Assembly (NCBI GenBank): GCA_937894675.1 | Contig: CALCQO010000001.1 | Span: 1 to 64,000 of the forward strand | DNA: 64,000 nucleotides | Origin: an uncultured Clostridia bacterium | GTDB taxonomy: Bacteria > Bacillota > Clostridia > Christensenellales > Aristaeellaceae | Direction of reading: 5' to 3' | Part shown: positions 26,036 to 37,700 of the stretch, one piece after another | Numbering within the stretch: position 1 is the stretch's first letter | How the letters are laid out: the number at the start of each line of letters is the position of its first letter | The notes under the pieces: generated by a model | What the model was told of the DNA's origin: nothing | The model's database searches: none | The model's input: only the letters and a program-made list of their open reading frames with translations | Translations under genes and position numbers: made by a program

Positions 26036-27859
26036 TTACCCCTTCTTCTTCCCGGCGCCTTTGGCGCGGGATTCGTGGCTGAGCACCCGCTTGCGCATCC
26101 GCAGGCTCTTGGGGGTCACTTCCAGCAGCTCGTCATCGTCGATAAACTCCAGGCATTCTTCCAGGGTGGGGTTATGGACGGAGACAAGGCGCAGGCTGTC
26201 CTCAGCGCTGGAGGAGTTGCGCACATTGGTGACATGCTTGGTGCGGCAGATGTTCACCACGATGTCCCCCGGGCGGGTGGATTGGCCGCAGATCATGCCG
26301 GCGTACACCGGGGTTTGGGCGGTAACGAACAGGGTGCCCCGATCCTGGGCGCCAAAGAGACCGTACTGGGTGGCGTCCCCCGTTTCGTAGCAGACCAGGG
26401 CGCCGGCGTTGCGGTGGGGGATATCCCCCTTGGAGGGTTCGTAACTTTCAAACACGGCGCTCATGATGCCCTCGCCCCGGGTGTCCGTCAGAAACTCGCT
26501 GCGGTAGCCAAAGAGGCCGCGGGAGGGCACCAGGAACTCCAGCCGCACCCGATCCTGGCCATGCATGGTTTCCAGGGTACCCCGGCGGCGGCCGATTTTC
26601 TCAATCACCGCCCCGGCGTAAGCCTGGGGCACGTCCACGTGCAGGCGCTCGATGGGTTCGCAGGTAACGCCGTCAATTTCCTTGTAGATAACCTCCGGCC
26701 GGCTCACCTGGAACTCGTACCCCTGGCGGCGCATGTTCTCAATCAGCACGGAGAGGTGCAGCTCGCCCCTTCCGCGCACATCGAACTGGTCGGGGGAATC
26801 CCCCTCAATCACCCGCAGGCTGACGTCCGTCTCCAGCTCCCGCATCAGGCGGGCCCGCAGGTGGCGGCTGGTCACATAGGTGCCCTCCCGCCCGGCGAAG
26901 GGGCTGTCGTTGACAGAGAAGGTCATGGTAACGGTGGGCTCGCCGATGGCCACAAAGGGCAGGGGCTCCACCGCCTGGGGGTCGCACACCGTGTCGCCGA
27001 TGGAGATGTCCGCAAGGCCGGAGAGGGCTACGATGTCGCCCATGCCCACCGCCTCGGCGGGCACCCGCTTCAGGCCGTCAAAGGTGCTTAAATCCACCAG
27101 CCGCCAGGGCTGGGACACATTGCTGTTTAGGTAGTTGCAGCGCACCACATTGGTGCCCGCGCGGATGGTGCCCCGGGTAACCCGGCCCACGCCGATGCGC
27201 CCCACGTACTCGTTGTAGTCGATGGTGGACACCAGTACCTGCACGGGGCCGTCCATCTCCCCCTCAGGGGCGGGGATGTACCTGATGATGCTGTCAAACA
27301 GCGGCTGTAAATCCACCCCGGGCACTTCTGTGTCGGTGGTGGCGGTGCCCTGGCGGGCGGACACATACAGGATGGGCCGGGCCAGGGTCTCCGGGTCGGC
27401 GTTTAAGTCAATCAGCAGATCCAGCAGCTCGTCCACCACTTCCTCGTTGCGGGCGTCGGGCCTGTCCACTTTGTTGATCACCAGCAGCACCGGCAGCTTT
27501 AGTTCCAGCGCCTTGCGCAGCACAAACCGGGTCTGGGGCATGGGGCCCTCGAAGCTGTCCACCAGCAGCAGCACTCCGTCCACCATCTTCAGCACCCGCT
27601 CCACCTCGCCGGAAAAGTCGGCGTGGCCGGGGGTGTCCACGATGTTGATCTTCATGTTTTTATAGTGCACGGTGGTGTTTTTGGCCAGGATGGTAATGCC
27701 CCGCTCCCGTTCAATGTCACCCGAGTCCATCACCCGCTCGGCCACCTGCTGGTTCTGGCGGAACACGCCGCCCTGGCGCAGCATCTGGTCCACCAGGGTG
27801 GTCTTGCCGTGGTCTACATGGGCGATGATGGCAATGTTGCGGATATCTTCACGAATCAT
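26036..27859 (-). CDS. typA: GTP-binding translational regulator TypA/BipA
   Basis: A 607-residue translational GTPase. The N-terminus IREDIRNIAIIAHVDHGKTT contains G1 (AHVDHGKT), followed by G2 RGITI, G3 DTPGHADF and G4 NKVDRPDA. Domains 2, 3 and 5 and the TypA-specific C-terminus (RLVSVHNPTLEECLEFIDDDELLEVTPKSLRMRK) follow. TypA binds ribosomes and assists large-subunit assembly, stress and low-temperature growth. The start at 27859 gives the usual family N-terminus, has GAAGGA nine bases upstream, and overlaps the GNAT stop by four bases (ATGA). An in-frame ATG at 27868 has no proper spacing. Confidence 0.96.
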   Translation of the reverse strand: MIREDIRNIAIIAHVDHGKTTLVDQMLRQGGVFRQNQQVAERVMDSGDIERERGITILAKNTTVHYKNMKINIVDTPGHADFSGEVERVLKMVDGVLLLVDSFEGPMPQTRFVLRKALELKLPVLLVINKVDRPDARNEEVVDELLDLLIDLNADPETLARPILYVSARQGTATTDTEVPGVDLQPLFDSIIRYIPAPEGEMDGPVQVLVSTIDYNEYVGRIGVGRVTRGTIRAGTNVVRCNYLNSNVSQPWRLVDLSTFDGLKRVPAEAVGMGDIVALSGLADISIGDTVCDPQAVEPLPFVAIGEPTVTMTFSVNDSPFAGREGTYVTSRHLRARLMRELETDVSLRVIEGDSPDQFDVRGRGELHLSVLIENMRRQGYEFQVSRPEVIYKEIDGVTCEPIERLHVDVPQAYAGAVIEKIGRRRGTLETMHGQDRVRLEFLVPSRGLFGYRSEFLTDTRGEGIMSAVFESYEPSKGDIPHRNAGALVCYETGDATQYGLFGAQDRGTLFVTAQTPVYAGMICGQSTRPGDIVVNICRTKHVTNVRNSSSAEDSLRLVSVHNPTLEECLEFIDDDELLEVTPKSLRMRKRVLSHESRAKGAGKKKG

Positions 27860-28674
27860 ACGTTCCATTCCTTCTTCATCTTCTTTTCGGTCAGCGAGCC
27901 AACCACCCGAAAGCCCGCCTTGCGGTAGGCGGCGTTGCTGGCGGGGTTGCTCTTGTCGGTATACAGGATAACATGCCGGCCTTGCTGCACGGCGGGGCGG
28001 CAGATTTCCGCCACCATCCAGGCGGCGCAGCCGCCATTGCGGCATTCGGGCAGGGTGTACACCTGCTTGATGACCAGCGCGCTGGAGTAGACATCGCTTT
28101 CGGCGGTGATGCAGGCGGCGACGCTGCCGTCCTTCTCCAGCACATGGGTGGAGCCTTCCTCCACCCAGGCGGCCACCTGTTTGTGAGCCCTGTCCCTGTC
28201 GCGGATTTCCCCGAAGGCTTCCAGATGGAAGGCGTCGGAAAGGGCGTACAGGGTATCCAGATCTTCCATTGTCGCCTTGCGCAGATCCCCGGCCTTGGGC
28301 ACGGGGCTTACCGCGTCCAGGCGGCAGGCGTTCAGCTGCATTTCAGAGACGGTCATATAGCCGATGGTGGAGAAGGCAATCTCCAGGGCGTCGGCGATGG
28401 CGGGCTTGGCGGTAAAGTGGGCGTCCCGGGCGGCAAAATGGATGCGCAGCAGGTCGAACACTGTGTCCAGGCCAAGCTTGCTCAGGTTATCGCTGGTCCA
28501 CACCCAGCAGGCTAATTTCAGGTTGTTGCGGGCGGCGACAAAGTCCTCCCCGTCGCTGAGCAGCAGAAAAGCGGAGGGGCGGATGGCCCGGTCCAGCACG
28601 TTCATCAGGTCGACATCCTTCTGATACATGGGGGTGGAAAACACGGGATGCCCGCTGGAAATTGAATATGGCAT
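27856..28674 (-). CDS. GNAT-family N-acetyltransferase
   Basis: A 272-residue protein whose second half is a GNAT acyltransferase: KQVYTLPECRNGGCAAWMVAEICR contains the acetyl-CoA pyrophosphate-binding loop (Q/R-x-x-G-like CRNGGCA) and YTDKSNPASNAAYRKAGFRVVG is the usual C-terminal strand-helix with N and Y. The first 130 residues form a separate domain I cannot name. The ATG at 28674 has AAGGAAGGA upstream. It overlaps typA by four bases, so both are co-expressed. The acceptor substrate is unknown. Confidence 0.85.
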   Translation of the reverse strand: MPYSISSGHPVFSTPMYQKDVDLMNVLDRAIRPSAFLLLSDGEDFVAARNNLKLACWVWTSDNLSKLGLDTVFDLLRIHFAARDAHFTAKPAIADALEIAFSTIGYMTVSEMQLNACRLDAVSPVPKAGDLRKATMEDLDTLYALSDAFHLEAFGEIRDRDRAHKQVAAWVEEGSTHVLEKDGSVAACITAESDVYSSALVIKQVYTLPECRNGGCAAWMVAEICRPAVQQGRHVILYTDKSNPASNAAYRKAGFRVVGSLTEKKMKKEWNV

Positions 28675-28908
28675 GAAAATTCCTTCCTTGTAAACAATGG
28701 GTAAAGGGGAGGGCGGCGGCATACAGGCCGCGGCCCGGCAGAATCTGCCTGCTTATCCGCCTAAGCCAGTCATCTTTGCTGAGCCCAGGCGGATACTCCA
28801 ACCGGTTTTCCCGGCATGAAAAGGCAGGCGGCCTTACCGCGAGGGCGGCCGGTGGCGGCGCTTGCTTAGAAGGAAAAAATGCATTTGTATATCAGTACAC
28901 AATGGTTG

Positions 28909-30510
28909 TTAGAATTCCTCATCAAGGGGCGCCAGCTCGCGCAGGACAAGGCCCTTGTTCTTTTCTTCGGCCAGGCGGATGGACCATTCGTTTTCAAACA
29001 GCAATACATCCCGGCCGTCCAGGTCGTGGGCGCGGGCGGAAGAGCTGGTGAGCTGCAAATCCCGCACCGGGATGGCGGTTTCCTCCACCCAGCGGATGTG
29101 GCGGAAGGGCAGGTTTTCCAGCACCAAGTCCACCCCGTACTCGGATTTTAACCGGTAGGTGAGCACGTCAAACTGCAATACGCCCACCACGCCGCACAGG
29201 GTTTCCTCAAAGCCGGTCTCATCCCTGGTAAACACCTGGATGGCGCCTTCCTCGCTCAACTGATCCATGCCCTTTAAGAACTGCTTGCGTTTCATGGAGT
29301 CCAAGGGCCGCACCCGGGCAAAGTTTTCCGGGGCGAACACGGGGATGCGGGCAAACAGGAAGTGCCGGCTGCCCTCGCACAGGGTATCCCCCAAGTGGTA
29401 GATGCCCGGGTCGAACAGGCCGATGATGTCGCCGGGGAAGGCTTTTTCCACCATCTCCCGCTCGTCAGCCATGAACTGCTGGGGGGCTTTCACCTGGATT
29501 TGCTTGTTCTGGGCGGAGTGCCACACGCTTATATCCTTGCGGAAGGTGCCCGACACCACCCGCAGAAAGGCCAGGCGGTCCCGGTGGGCGGGGTTCATGT
29601 TGGCCTGGATTTTAAAGATGAAGCCGGAAAAGTCCTCGTCGGTGGGCTCTATCAGCCCCTCGCTGCTTTCCCTGGGGGTGGGGGGCAGGGTGTAGCGCAG
29701 AAAGCGCTGCAAAAAGGGCTCCACCCCAAAGTTGGTAATGGCGCTGCCAAAGAACATGGGGGTCAGTTCCCCCCGGCGGATGGCTTCCAGGTCGAAAGGG
29801 TCGCCCGCCACGTCCAGCAGCTCGATTTCTTCCCGCAGGCGCTTCAGGTAGTGGCCTTCCAGCATGCCCTCAATGGCGGGGTCGTCCAGGCTGATTTCCG
29901 TTTTGCGCGCCTTGGTGCGGCCATGGTCGCCGGAAAAATACAGTTCCACGCTGTTGGTGTCCCGGTGGTACACGCCCTGAAAGTCCCCGTCCACGCCGAT
30001 GGGCCAGTTGACGGGGCAGCAGCGGATGCCCAGCACCGTCTCCAGTTCTTCCATTAAGGCGAAGGGATCCTTGGCGGCCCGGTCCATCTTGTTGATGAAG
30101 GTGAAAATGGGGATGCCCCGCATGGCGCACACCTTAAACAGCTTGATGGTCTGCGCTTCCACGCCCCGGCTGGCGTCCATGAGCATCACGGCGCTGTCCG
30201 CCGCCACCAGCACCCGGTAGGTGTCCTCGGAGAAGTCCTGATGGCCGGGGGTGTCCAGGATGTTGATGTGGAAGCCGTCGAAGGAAAACTGCATGGCGCT
30301 GCTGGTAACCGAGATGCCGCGCTGCTTTTCAATTTCCATCCAGTCGCTGGTGGCGTGGCGGTCGGATTTGCGCGCCTTCACGCTGCCCGCCTGGCGGATG
30401 GCTCCGCCGTAGAGCAGCAGCTTCTCCGTCAGCGTGGTCTTGCCCGCGTCCGGATGGCTGATGATGGCAAATGTGCGCCTCCTGGCCACTTCCCTGTGCA
30501 GCTCGCTCAT
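28909..30510 (-). CDS. prfC: Peptide chain release factor 3
   Basis: A 533-residue translational GTPase with the RF3 opening RRRTFAIISHPDAGKTTLTEKLL, the Ala/Gly-rich switch (ATSDWMEIEKQRGISVTSS), DTPGHQDFSEDTYR and NKMDR. The C-terminal part contains PVFAPENFARVRPLDSMKRKQFLKG and EEGAIQVF, characteristic of RF3 versus EF-G. RF3 recycles RF1/RF2 from the ribosome after peptide release. AGGAGG precedes the ATG. It is monocistronic; the 28675-28908 gap downstream shows no gene. Confidence 0.96.
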   Translation of the reverse strand: MSELHREVARRRTFAIISHPDAGKTTLTEKLLLYGGAIRQAGSVKARKSDRHATSDWMEIEKQRGISVTSSAMQFSFDGFHINILDTPGHQDFSEDTYRVLVAADSAVMLMDASRGVEAQTIKLFKVCAMRGIPIFTFINKMDRAAKDPFALMEELETVLGIRCCPVNWPIGVDGDFQGVYHRDTNSVELYFSGDHGRTKARKTEISLDDPAIEGMLEGHYLKRLREEIELLDVAGDPFDLEAIRRGELTPMFFGSAITNFGVEPFLQRFLRYTLPPTPRESSEGLIEPTDEDFSGFIFKIQANMNPAHRDRLAFLRVVSGTFRKDISVWHSAQNKQIQVKAPQQFMADEREMVEKAFPGDIIGLFDPGIYHLGDTLCEGSRHFLFARIPVFAPENFARVRPLDSMKRKQFLKGMDQLSEEGAIQVFTRDETGFEETLCGVVGVLQFDVLTYRLKSEYGVDLVLENLPFRHIRWVEETAIPVRDLQLTSSSARAHDLDGRDVLLFENEWSIRLAEEKNKGLVLRELAPLDEEF

Positions 30511-30602
30511 GCCTGTCCTCCTAAAACAAAATGCAGATAATTATAGCTGTTTCCCCCTTGGCATGTCAAGAGTGGGGGAGTTATGGTGCCGTTTTTTACA
30601 AA

Positions 30603-30636
30603 GCCCCGGGCTGCTTGTTGCCTGGCAGCCCGGGGC
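30603..30636 (-). terminator. Terminator of the giant adhesin locus
   Basis: GCCCCGGGCTGC and GCAGCCCGGGGC pair perfectly around ten bases. On the minus strand TTTGTAAAAAA follows, a modest T run. Confidence 0.65.
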
Positions 30637-30678
30637 GCTTGGGGGTGTCATGGGGCAGGGCGGCGCCTGCCGCCGGTG

Positions 30679-31734
30679 CTATTCCGTCTTGCTTTCCGGC
30701 GGCTTGTTTGCCGATTCCCGTTTCTTTTTGTCCATGTGCTTCAGCCACAGGTAGCCGCCGCCCAGGGCCGCCGCCGCCAGCAGCAGCAGCAGAATCATGG
30801 TCAGGGTGCTGTCGCCCGTCTGGGGCGGGCTGTAGCGGTTGACGAAGGCGACGGTGCCGTCATAGGGGGTGCCGTCCTTGAGGTACTCTACCCTGGCCTG
30901 CAGCTCGCCGCCCGCCTGCGTAATCTCTACCCTCGCGGTATAGCGGGTGCTGTCGTAGCGCACGCCCTGCAGCTTCTCCTCCAGCTCCTGGATGGTGTAC
31001 AGGAAGGTGCCGGGGCGGGAGAAGCGCCGGGAAGTAAAGTCGATGGAGCCGTCCGCCCGGTTGCGCACCGTCTCCAGCTCGTTGCCCGCGTAGTCGCGCA
31101 GGATGAAGGCGAACTCGCCTTCCTTTAGGGCGCGGCCCCGCAGCTGCTTGACGGCGTCCAGGCTGACGCTGATGGCCTTGTAGCCGGGGTCGTCGGTGGG
31201 CTTGGGTGTAGGCGGCGTGGTCGGCGTTTCCGTTTTGGCGTTGACAAACTTCAGGAAACTGTCCGCGCTGCCGGTATAGACCTCGCCGTCGCGCACCATG
31301 GCGGTGTTGTCCACCAACAGGCGGCCGTTCTCTTCGCGGCTTACCTGCATGGTGATGGTATACAGGGTGCGGTCGTAGGTGATGGTGTTGTCCGTGCCCT
31401 TTACTTCCTTGACGAAGAACACATGCTGTCCGGGCTTGGTAATCAATTGCTCGGGGAAGGTAATGCCGCCGCTTTGCAGGTTGGTGCTTTCGGCCAGCAT
31501 GTCGCCCGTGGCGCTCAGCAGGCGGAAGGTAAACTGGCTTGGGGCCAGGGCCGCGCCGGTCAGCTCCTTGGTGGGGCTCAGCTGCAGGCGGATGGGCTGG
31601 AAATCGTTGGTGATGGTGTGGGTTTTCTGGTCGGTGGTTTTGAGGGAAGTCATGATATACCCGTCGGGGATGATGTCTTCCCGCACATCATAGGTATAGG
31701 GGACGCCGCTCTGGTCATTGATGGGCAGGCCGAA
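30679..31734 (-). pseudogene. 3' part of the giant adhesin, cut off by an in-frame TGA
   Basis: After the TGA at 31737-31735 the same reading frame continues without any shift for 16 codons (FGLPINDQSGVPYTYDV) and then 335 more residues. This part completes the eleventh Cna-B repeat, adds two Spy0128-like pilin domains (about IRLQLSPTKELTGAALAPS and ISVSLDAVKQLRGRALKEG), a proline-rich linker, the sorting motif PPQTG, a hydrophobic helix and a charged tail. A GTG at 31686 could be called as a start, but it lies inside the Cna-B fold and has no signal peptide. So this is the disconnected anchor half of the upstream gene unless the stop is read through. Confidence 0.85.
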
Positions 31735-34700
31735 TCAGGAGGCTTTATTCTGGGTGGCCTGGCTTACCTGCTGGGGATTGGTGTAGAGGGGATCCGCCAG
31801 GGGAACGCCATTGCGCAGCAGGGTCAGGCTGACGGGCGGGGTTTCGCCGGGGGCGTTGTTCCATACCTTGGTAGCGGTCAAGCCCATCAGGGGGGACACA
31901 TATTTGTTGGTAACCACAAAGCCGCTCTCCGCGTCGCCCTGGATTTGCTGCTGCGCATAGAAGGGGTCGGTCAGGATTTCTTCCACCGTGTAGGTGTAGG
32001 GAACGCCGTCGCCATCGGTGAGCGGCATATCCTTCCAGGAATCCTCCAGCTTGCCGTCCGCGAACACCAGGGTATCTCCCACCTGCTGCGCATCGGCGCC
32101 GCCCAGGCTCTGCATCAGCACCATCTGCACGGTGGGCTTGGCGGCGGGGCCGCCGTCCCAGACCTTCTGTACTGGGATATCAATGGTGGGCGGGTCATAG
32201 GTATTGGTCAGCAGATAGCCGTCCTGTTCGTTCCCGTTTAATTGGGCGGTGTAGTTGTCCGGGATGTCCACTTCCACCACATCATAGGTGTACGCCGCGC
32301 CGTTGGTGCGGGTGCCCAGCAGGTTTGCCCAGGTGTAGGAGGGCTGCAGATGGGTCAGCGTGGCTTCCCGCATGCGCACCACATCTCCGGTGTCTGTTTC
32401 GGTGCGCCACAGTTCCACCCGTGCGGGGGGATAGGGCTGGGCGCCGCCCTTCCATTCTTTGGTTACGGTAATGTCCAGCGTGGGAATCACATAGGTGTTG
32501 ATGATGACATTGTCCCGCACGGTGGAGGTGTAGTTGTTGTAGACTTCATCGCCCACGGGGGTGATGCCGTCCGCCTTCATCTCCCGCACGGAGTAGGTAT
32601 AGGGGGTGTTCTCATCATCCACAGCGTCCAGCCCCGTCCAGGTATGGGTGGTAACAGGCGGAACCAGGGTGACGAACTCCTCCACGTTTTCCTGGTCAAA
32701 GACGGCGCCGTCGCGCAAAAGCTGGATATAGACATCCGGCCGTTCCCGTTTCTCGCCGTTGACAAACTCCTTGGTTACCGAGTAGTCGGTGGTGGGCTTG
32801 TTGTAGACATTGGTGATGGTGAACGCTAGGGTGTTGTCCGGCCAGGGGGCGTCCGGGTTATAGGTCTGGCTGGGCACAGGCTCTTTGATGGTATAGTTGG
32901 CCAGGGAGCTTTCCACCAGGGTAAAGGTGTAGGGGTTGCCCTGGGCGTCGGTAAAGGGCAGGTTCTCGGAGAAAACCTGGGTCAAGGCGTCCCCATTTTG
33001 GATGGTGACGCCGTAGGTGGCGGTGGTGCCATTGCGCCCCAAAGCCAGGTGCACATCGGGCTTGATGAGCGGGCCGCCTTCCCACACCTTGGTCACGATG
33101 GCCCGGCCGGTGGGGATCTGATAGCGGTTGTAGGTGGGCACGGTGAGGGTGGCGCGGTCGGCGCTTAATACCTGGGTGCCCGAGGTAAAGATAAAGTTGG
33201 CGGGGGTGCCGCTTTCCTCAAGATAGTACCGGTAGGGCCGGGCGGCGCTGTCTGTGAGCGGCTGGTTGTCCCATACCAATTGGTAGGGGTCGGCGTTAGC
33301 GAAAAGGGTCTGCACGCCCGCTTCTTCCGGGGTGCCCCCTTCCACCTGGCGCATCAGGGTGAATTCGATATCCTTGACGGGCGCCATCTGGCTGCCAGCA
33401 GCATCCAGCCAGGTCTTGCTAACCAGAACACTGGTGTAGGGAACGGTGTAGGTGTTGATCACCTTGCGCTGGATTTCCCCGCTGGTGTGGATGAACTGAT
33501 CCTCCTGCACCACCTGGTAGTCGCCCGCCTGCTGGGCGGTGCCCTGGGCAACCACCGGGTCATTGCCCACCTGGTACTCGTTGATGGTGTAGGTATAGGG
33601 CTTGGTAACGCCGTCCACCACGGTGCCGCCGGGCACCACCCAGCGGTAGGTGGCGGAGGTGGTGGCGTCCACATCGCTGTCGATGATGCCCGCCGTCAGC
33701 TGAAAGCCTGTGGCGGCGCCGTCCAGGTACTGGGTAACGCGCATCCACACCGGGGGCTTGGGCTCGGGCCCGTCCACCCATTGCTTGTAAACCCTGAGCA
33801 CCAGGGAGGAGGGGTCGTAGCGGTTGGTAATCAGCTGGCTGTAGTGCCCCTGTTCGTCCGTCTCCACCGCGCCCAGGGTAACGATGTAGTGGGCGGGCAT
33901 GTCCCGCTCGACGACGCTGTAGTTGTAGACGCCCTCGTAAAAATCGGTGGCAGGCACCGTCCAGGTATAGGACAGGGTGCCGCTGGGCAGGGCGACAGGG
34001 TTGACAAAGCCCGCCGGCGCGTCAGATGCCGTTGGCAGGAAGGGTACGCCGTCGCGCAGCAGCTGCAGGTTGATGTTGGGGGCGGTCTGTCCTTCGGGCA
34101 GGTTCTCCCACTTTTTGGTGGCTGTGATGGTGGTCATCGGGCTGCGGTACACATTCCACAGGTTCTGGTTGCCGCTTAATGCGGGCGATAACTGGTAGTT
34201 GGCCGCCAGCTTCTGGTCGTTCAGGGTCAGCCCCAGGGCGGTCAATTCCGCTTCGGTCAGGCCCTGCAGGTCGCGCTCCCGCACCAGGTAATGGTAAGGC
34301 ACCCCGTCCATATTGTTCAGGGGCATGTTCTCAAAGTTCACGGTGTAGTTCACCGCGGCGTTGATCAGCCTGTACACCTGCTGCTGGGTTTCCACGCCGT
34401 TTTCCAGCACTGTCTGGGTAACGCTTAGGGCATCCTCCGGGGTCTCCCCCTCCAGATAGCGGTACAGGTCGAACACCATGGTGGGCCGGTTGTCATCCGC
34501 GCCGCCCAGGTAATGCTTATAGGCGGGGATGTCGCCCACGGGGGGCACATACTGGTTGGTCAGTTTGAACGTCCAGCCGGTGATGTTGCCATTCTCGTCC
34601 TCTAGGATGATGGTTTCCATCTGGGGGATGTAGCGGTCACGGCCGGTGCCTTCGGGCCAGACGGTCCAGGGGGTGTCCACTTCCTCCACCATGAACTCGT

Positions 34701-37700
34701 ACTCCAGCCCTTCAAAGCTGTATTGGTCGTTCATCCCCACATGGATCCAGGCGGGGTTGGTGGTGGCGTCCAGCCGCGCCGGGGTGCCCTTGGCTTCCCA
34801 GGGGTTGTTGGCGGGGTCGGGCGGGAAGCGCAAACGGCGGTACAGCTGCATGTAGATGACCGCGTTGTCCGCGTTGGGGCCGTCATACCATATCTTTTCC
34901 CCGGTGATAGGAATTACCGGGCTCTGGTAGGTGTTCTTGATGGCAAAGCCGGTCTGCACATCGCCGGAGACGACAGAATTGTAGTGAAGGATGGTTTCCC
35001 GCTCCTGCACGGTATAGGTATATAGTTTGCCCAATTCGTCCCGCAGGCGCAGGTTCTCAAACAGGCCTTTCCACTCGTTGGTTTCATCCAGAATCAGGCG
35101 GGTGAAAGGGTCGGAAGCGGGGTCAGCGGGGTTGTAATCGGGGTTGGGCACCCGCTCGCCGTCCCGGTACAGGTCCACCGTGACGGGGACATGGCTTTCC
35201 GGCGTGCCCCCCTGCCAGATTTTTTCCACCGGCAGGTTGATGCGCAGGCCGATGCTGACGGTGTTGGACTGGGCGTAGTTGACCTTGTCGTAGGACGCGG
35301 CGAAGTTGTTATGTGCTTCCCGGCCGTTGGTTACATACTCGGGGTTGAAGGTGATGGTCTTGGCGTTCACCGTGAAATTGAAAGTTTCATGGGGGCCGAT
35401 GTTGAGGATGTGGATGCGGAAAGCCGTAACCTGGTTCCAGTCGCCAATCTGATCCGCGGTTTTCCACAGCTGGGTGTCCGCCAGGGCGGACTGGGGGTTC
35501 ACAGGGGGATACTTGTCCGTGCGGTAGTGGATGGTGACATTCTCCGGCTTGTATCCCACCACAATGGGACCTGTCAGCATGGGGCTGAAAGCGCTGTTGC
35601 GGTCGGGGTAGGCGCCGTCCACAAAATAGTATTCCTTGTCGCCCAGGTAAGGCAGCAGGTCGTATATCCAGGTTTCGGGCACGGCGGTCATCTGGCCGTT
35701 TTTCACCGTCAATTGGTATTGGAAGGGGGAGTCGTAGGGCAGAATCAGCGGGCCGGGGCCCCACTGGTCGGCTGGATCCTGGCGGATATACTTCTGCGCC
35801 TGGATTTCCTCGCCCAGCACGGCCACATAGGGGGTTTGGGCGCCCAGGAAGGTTTCCGCCGTGTTGCCGTCCTGATCCATGTCGAACAGGTCGCCGATCA
35901 TGGTGGTGGAAGCGACAGCCTCGGGCTTGGGCAGCCACTCGTCCGCGGTAAAATAGGCGCGGTTCATGTTGGTGTTCTGCCAGTCAGCCTCCCAGCTGGA
36001 AGCGGAGTTGGGGTTGATGAGAAAGAACATCTGCATGGTCTTTTCCGTCGCGTCGCCGGCTTTGAAGTCGGGCAGGTCAATAACCACTGCGGGGCGGCCG
36101 GTGTTGTTGTAGTTGGGAACATACTGGTAGGTGGCTTTGCCGCTACCGTCTGCGTTGCCCTCGCGCCAGATTTTGTCCTGGAAATAGATGCTTTGGAAGG
36201 TCAGCCCGTCGGGCACAAAATCCACAATGACGGGGTTGGTAAACATGCGGGCTTTGGCGATAGACGCGGTGGACAGGCTGTGTATGAAGGAAATCTGCTC
36301 TCCCACCCCCGTGTTGGTGGCCCGGGAGGTTTTGGAGAAGGAGATGGTTTCGTTCAGGGGAATCAGCCGGTCAAAGCTGCTTTGGTCGGCGGACAGCGGG
36401 GTAGGTTCCGCCTGCCCGGTGATCATCAGATCGCCGGAGGCGGTGATGGTGTTGTACATATAGTTGGCGGGCGCCAGCGGCGGGCTGACAACCTCCAGGT
36501 TGTAGGGGTCCCGGAACCCCAGGGACACAAAGAAGTTGACACTCTGCCCCGGCTGCAGCTGGTAGTCAGGGTCGAGCACGATTTTCAGCTTGTCATAGGT
36601 GCGGGGGGTGGCGGGGGCGTTCTCCGCCAGCACGGTGCCGTTTTCTACCGAGGCGGCTACGGCCAGCACGCCGTCATTGGTTGCCTGGTCCAGTATCTGG
36701 TCCTTCAAAGTGGCGGTGGAGGTAGCGGTGGGCCAGAGCAATACCTCGGTGCCGCCGGCCGTTACGCCGTAGACCCCCTTGATGGCGCTGGCGGATGCCC
36801 CGATGGGGTCGGTTAATTTGTAGAAATAGTAGCGGTCATCAATGCTGTGGTCCAGCAGCACCACATTTTCCATGGGATAGCTGTTCACATTGGTGATGCC
36901 GATGCCGAATGTGGCCCGCCGCAGGTGCATGGAGCCGTAGTCCAGCTGCATCTGATGCCTGTCGTTGGAGTTTTTATAGGGCATCCCGTAGGTTTTGGCG
37001 ATCTGTCCGTCCAGCTTGAAGGTGATGCTGTCGCTGATGGTGCTTGTGGCCAGCGCCTGGTTCTCGGCGCTGAGGGTTTCCAGGTTGTAGGGGTACAGCT
37101 TGGCTGATACGTTGTTTGTGATGTTGCCGGTGATGCCTGTATCCGTGTACCCGGTGGTTACATTGTTGGTCAGCGTGGTGGCGGCGTCCGGAAAGCTGAG
37201 CACTAGCTTTACCGGGTCGTTGGGCAGGTTGTATTCCGCGCCCCGGCCGGCGGGGTTGTTCCCGGAGTCGTTCACTGTGTAGGTAACGGTATTGCCCGTC
37301 TGTGTCCAGCCCGGGTTCTTGTTTGGGTCAAAGGCAGCGACGGCGGTGCCGGCTACCCCGTTGATCAGGGTGGGGTATGTGGGCAGGGTGTCGGTCAGCT
37401 CAATTTTGGACAGCTTGCTGGTGCGGGCCAGGCCCGCGCCCCAGTCCTGATAGATGGTAACGCCATCGATTTTGACGGCGGTATCCTCAATGGTGGTGAT
37501 GTTGTAGAAAAACGCCACATCCGTGGCATCCGCGATGGCGGTGCCCGTGGCGTTCACCGCGCCGCCGTACACGGTGCGGCCATCGCTTTTATAGTTTAGG
37601 TTGGCATTGGTGACAATGTACTTAAAAATGGTGGGGTCATCCACTTTGGCGATAAAGGTGGCGTCGGTGGTAAAGGCGGCAACACCGCCCTGGGCGTTGT

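Noticed and set aside
26021..27091. Long open frame antisense to typA
   Set aside because: It has no domain, sits opposite a conserved gene and reflects GC-rich codon structure. The same holds for antisense frames at 22127-23185, 29362-30057, 35191-36816, 52449-53816 and 61352-62512.
30679..31686. A separate 335-residue protein starting at a GTG
   Set aside because: The GTG lies within a Cna-B strand, the frame is continuous with the upstream gene, and no signal peptide is present.
31686..31735. Reading TGA as Trp (alternative genetic code)
   Set aside because: The stop replaces a Trp codon, but many genes here end cleanly in TGA within ATGA overlaps (447-450, 50024-50027, 57355-57358), so TGA is a normal stop in this organism.
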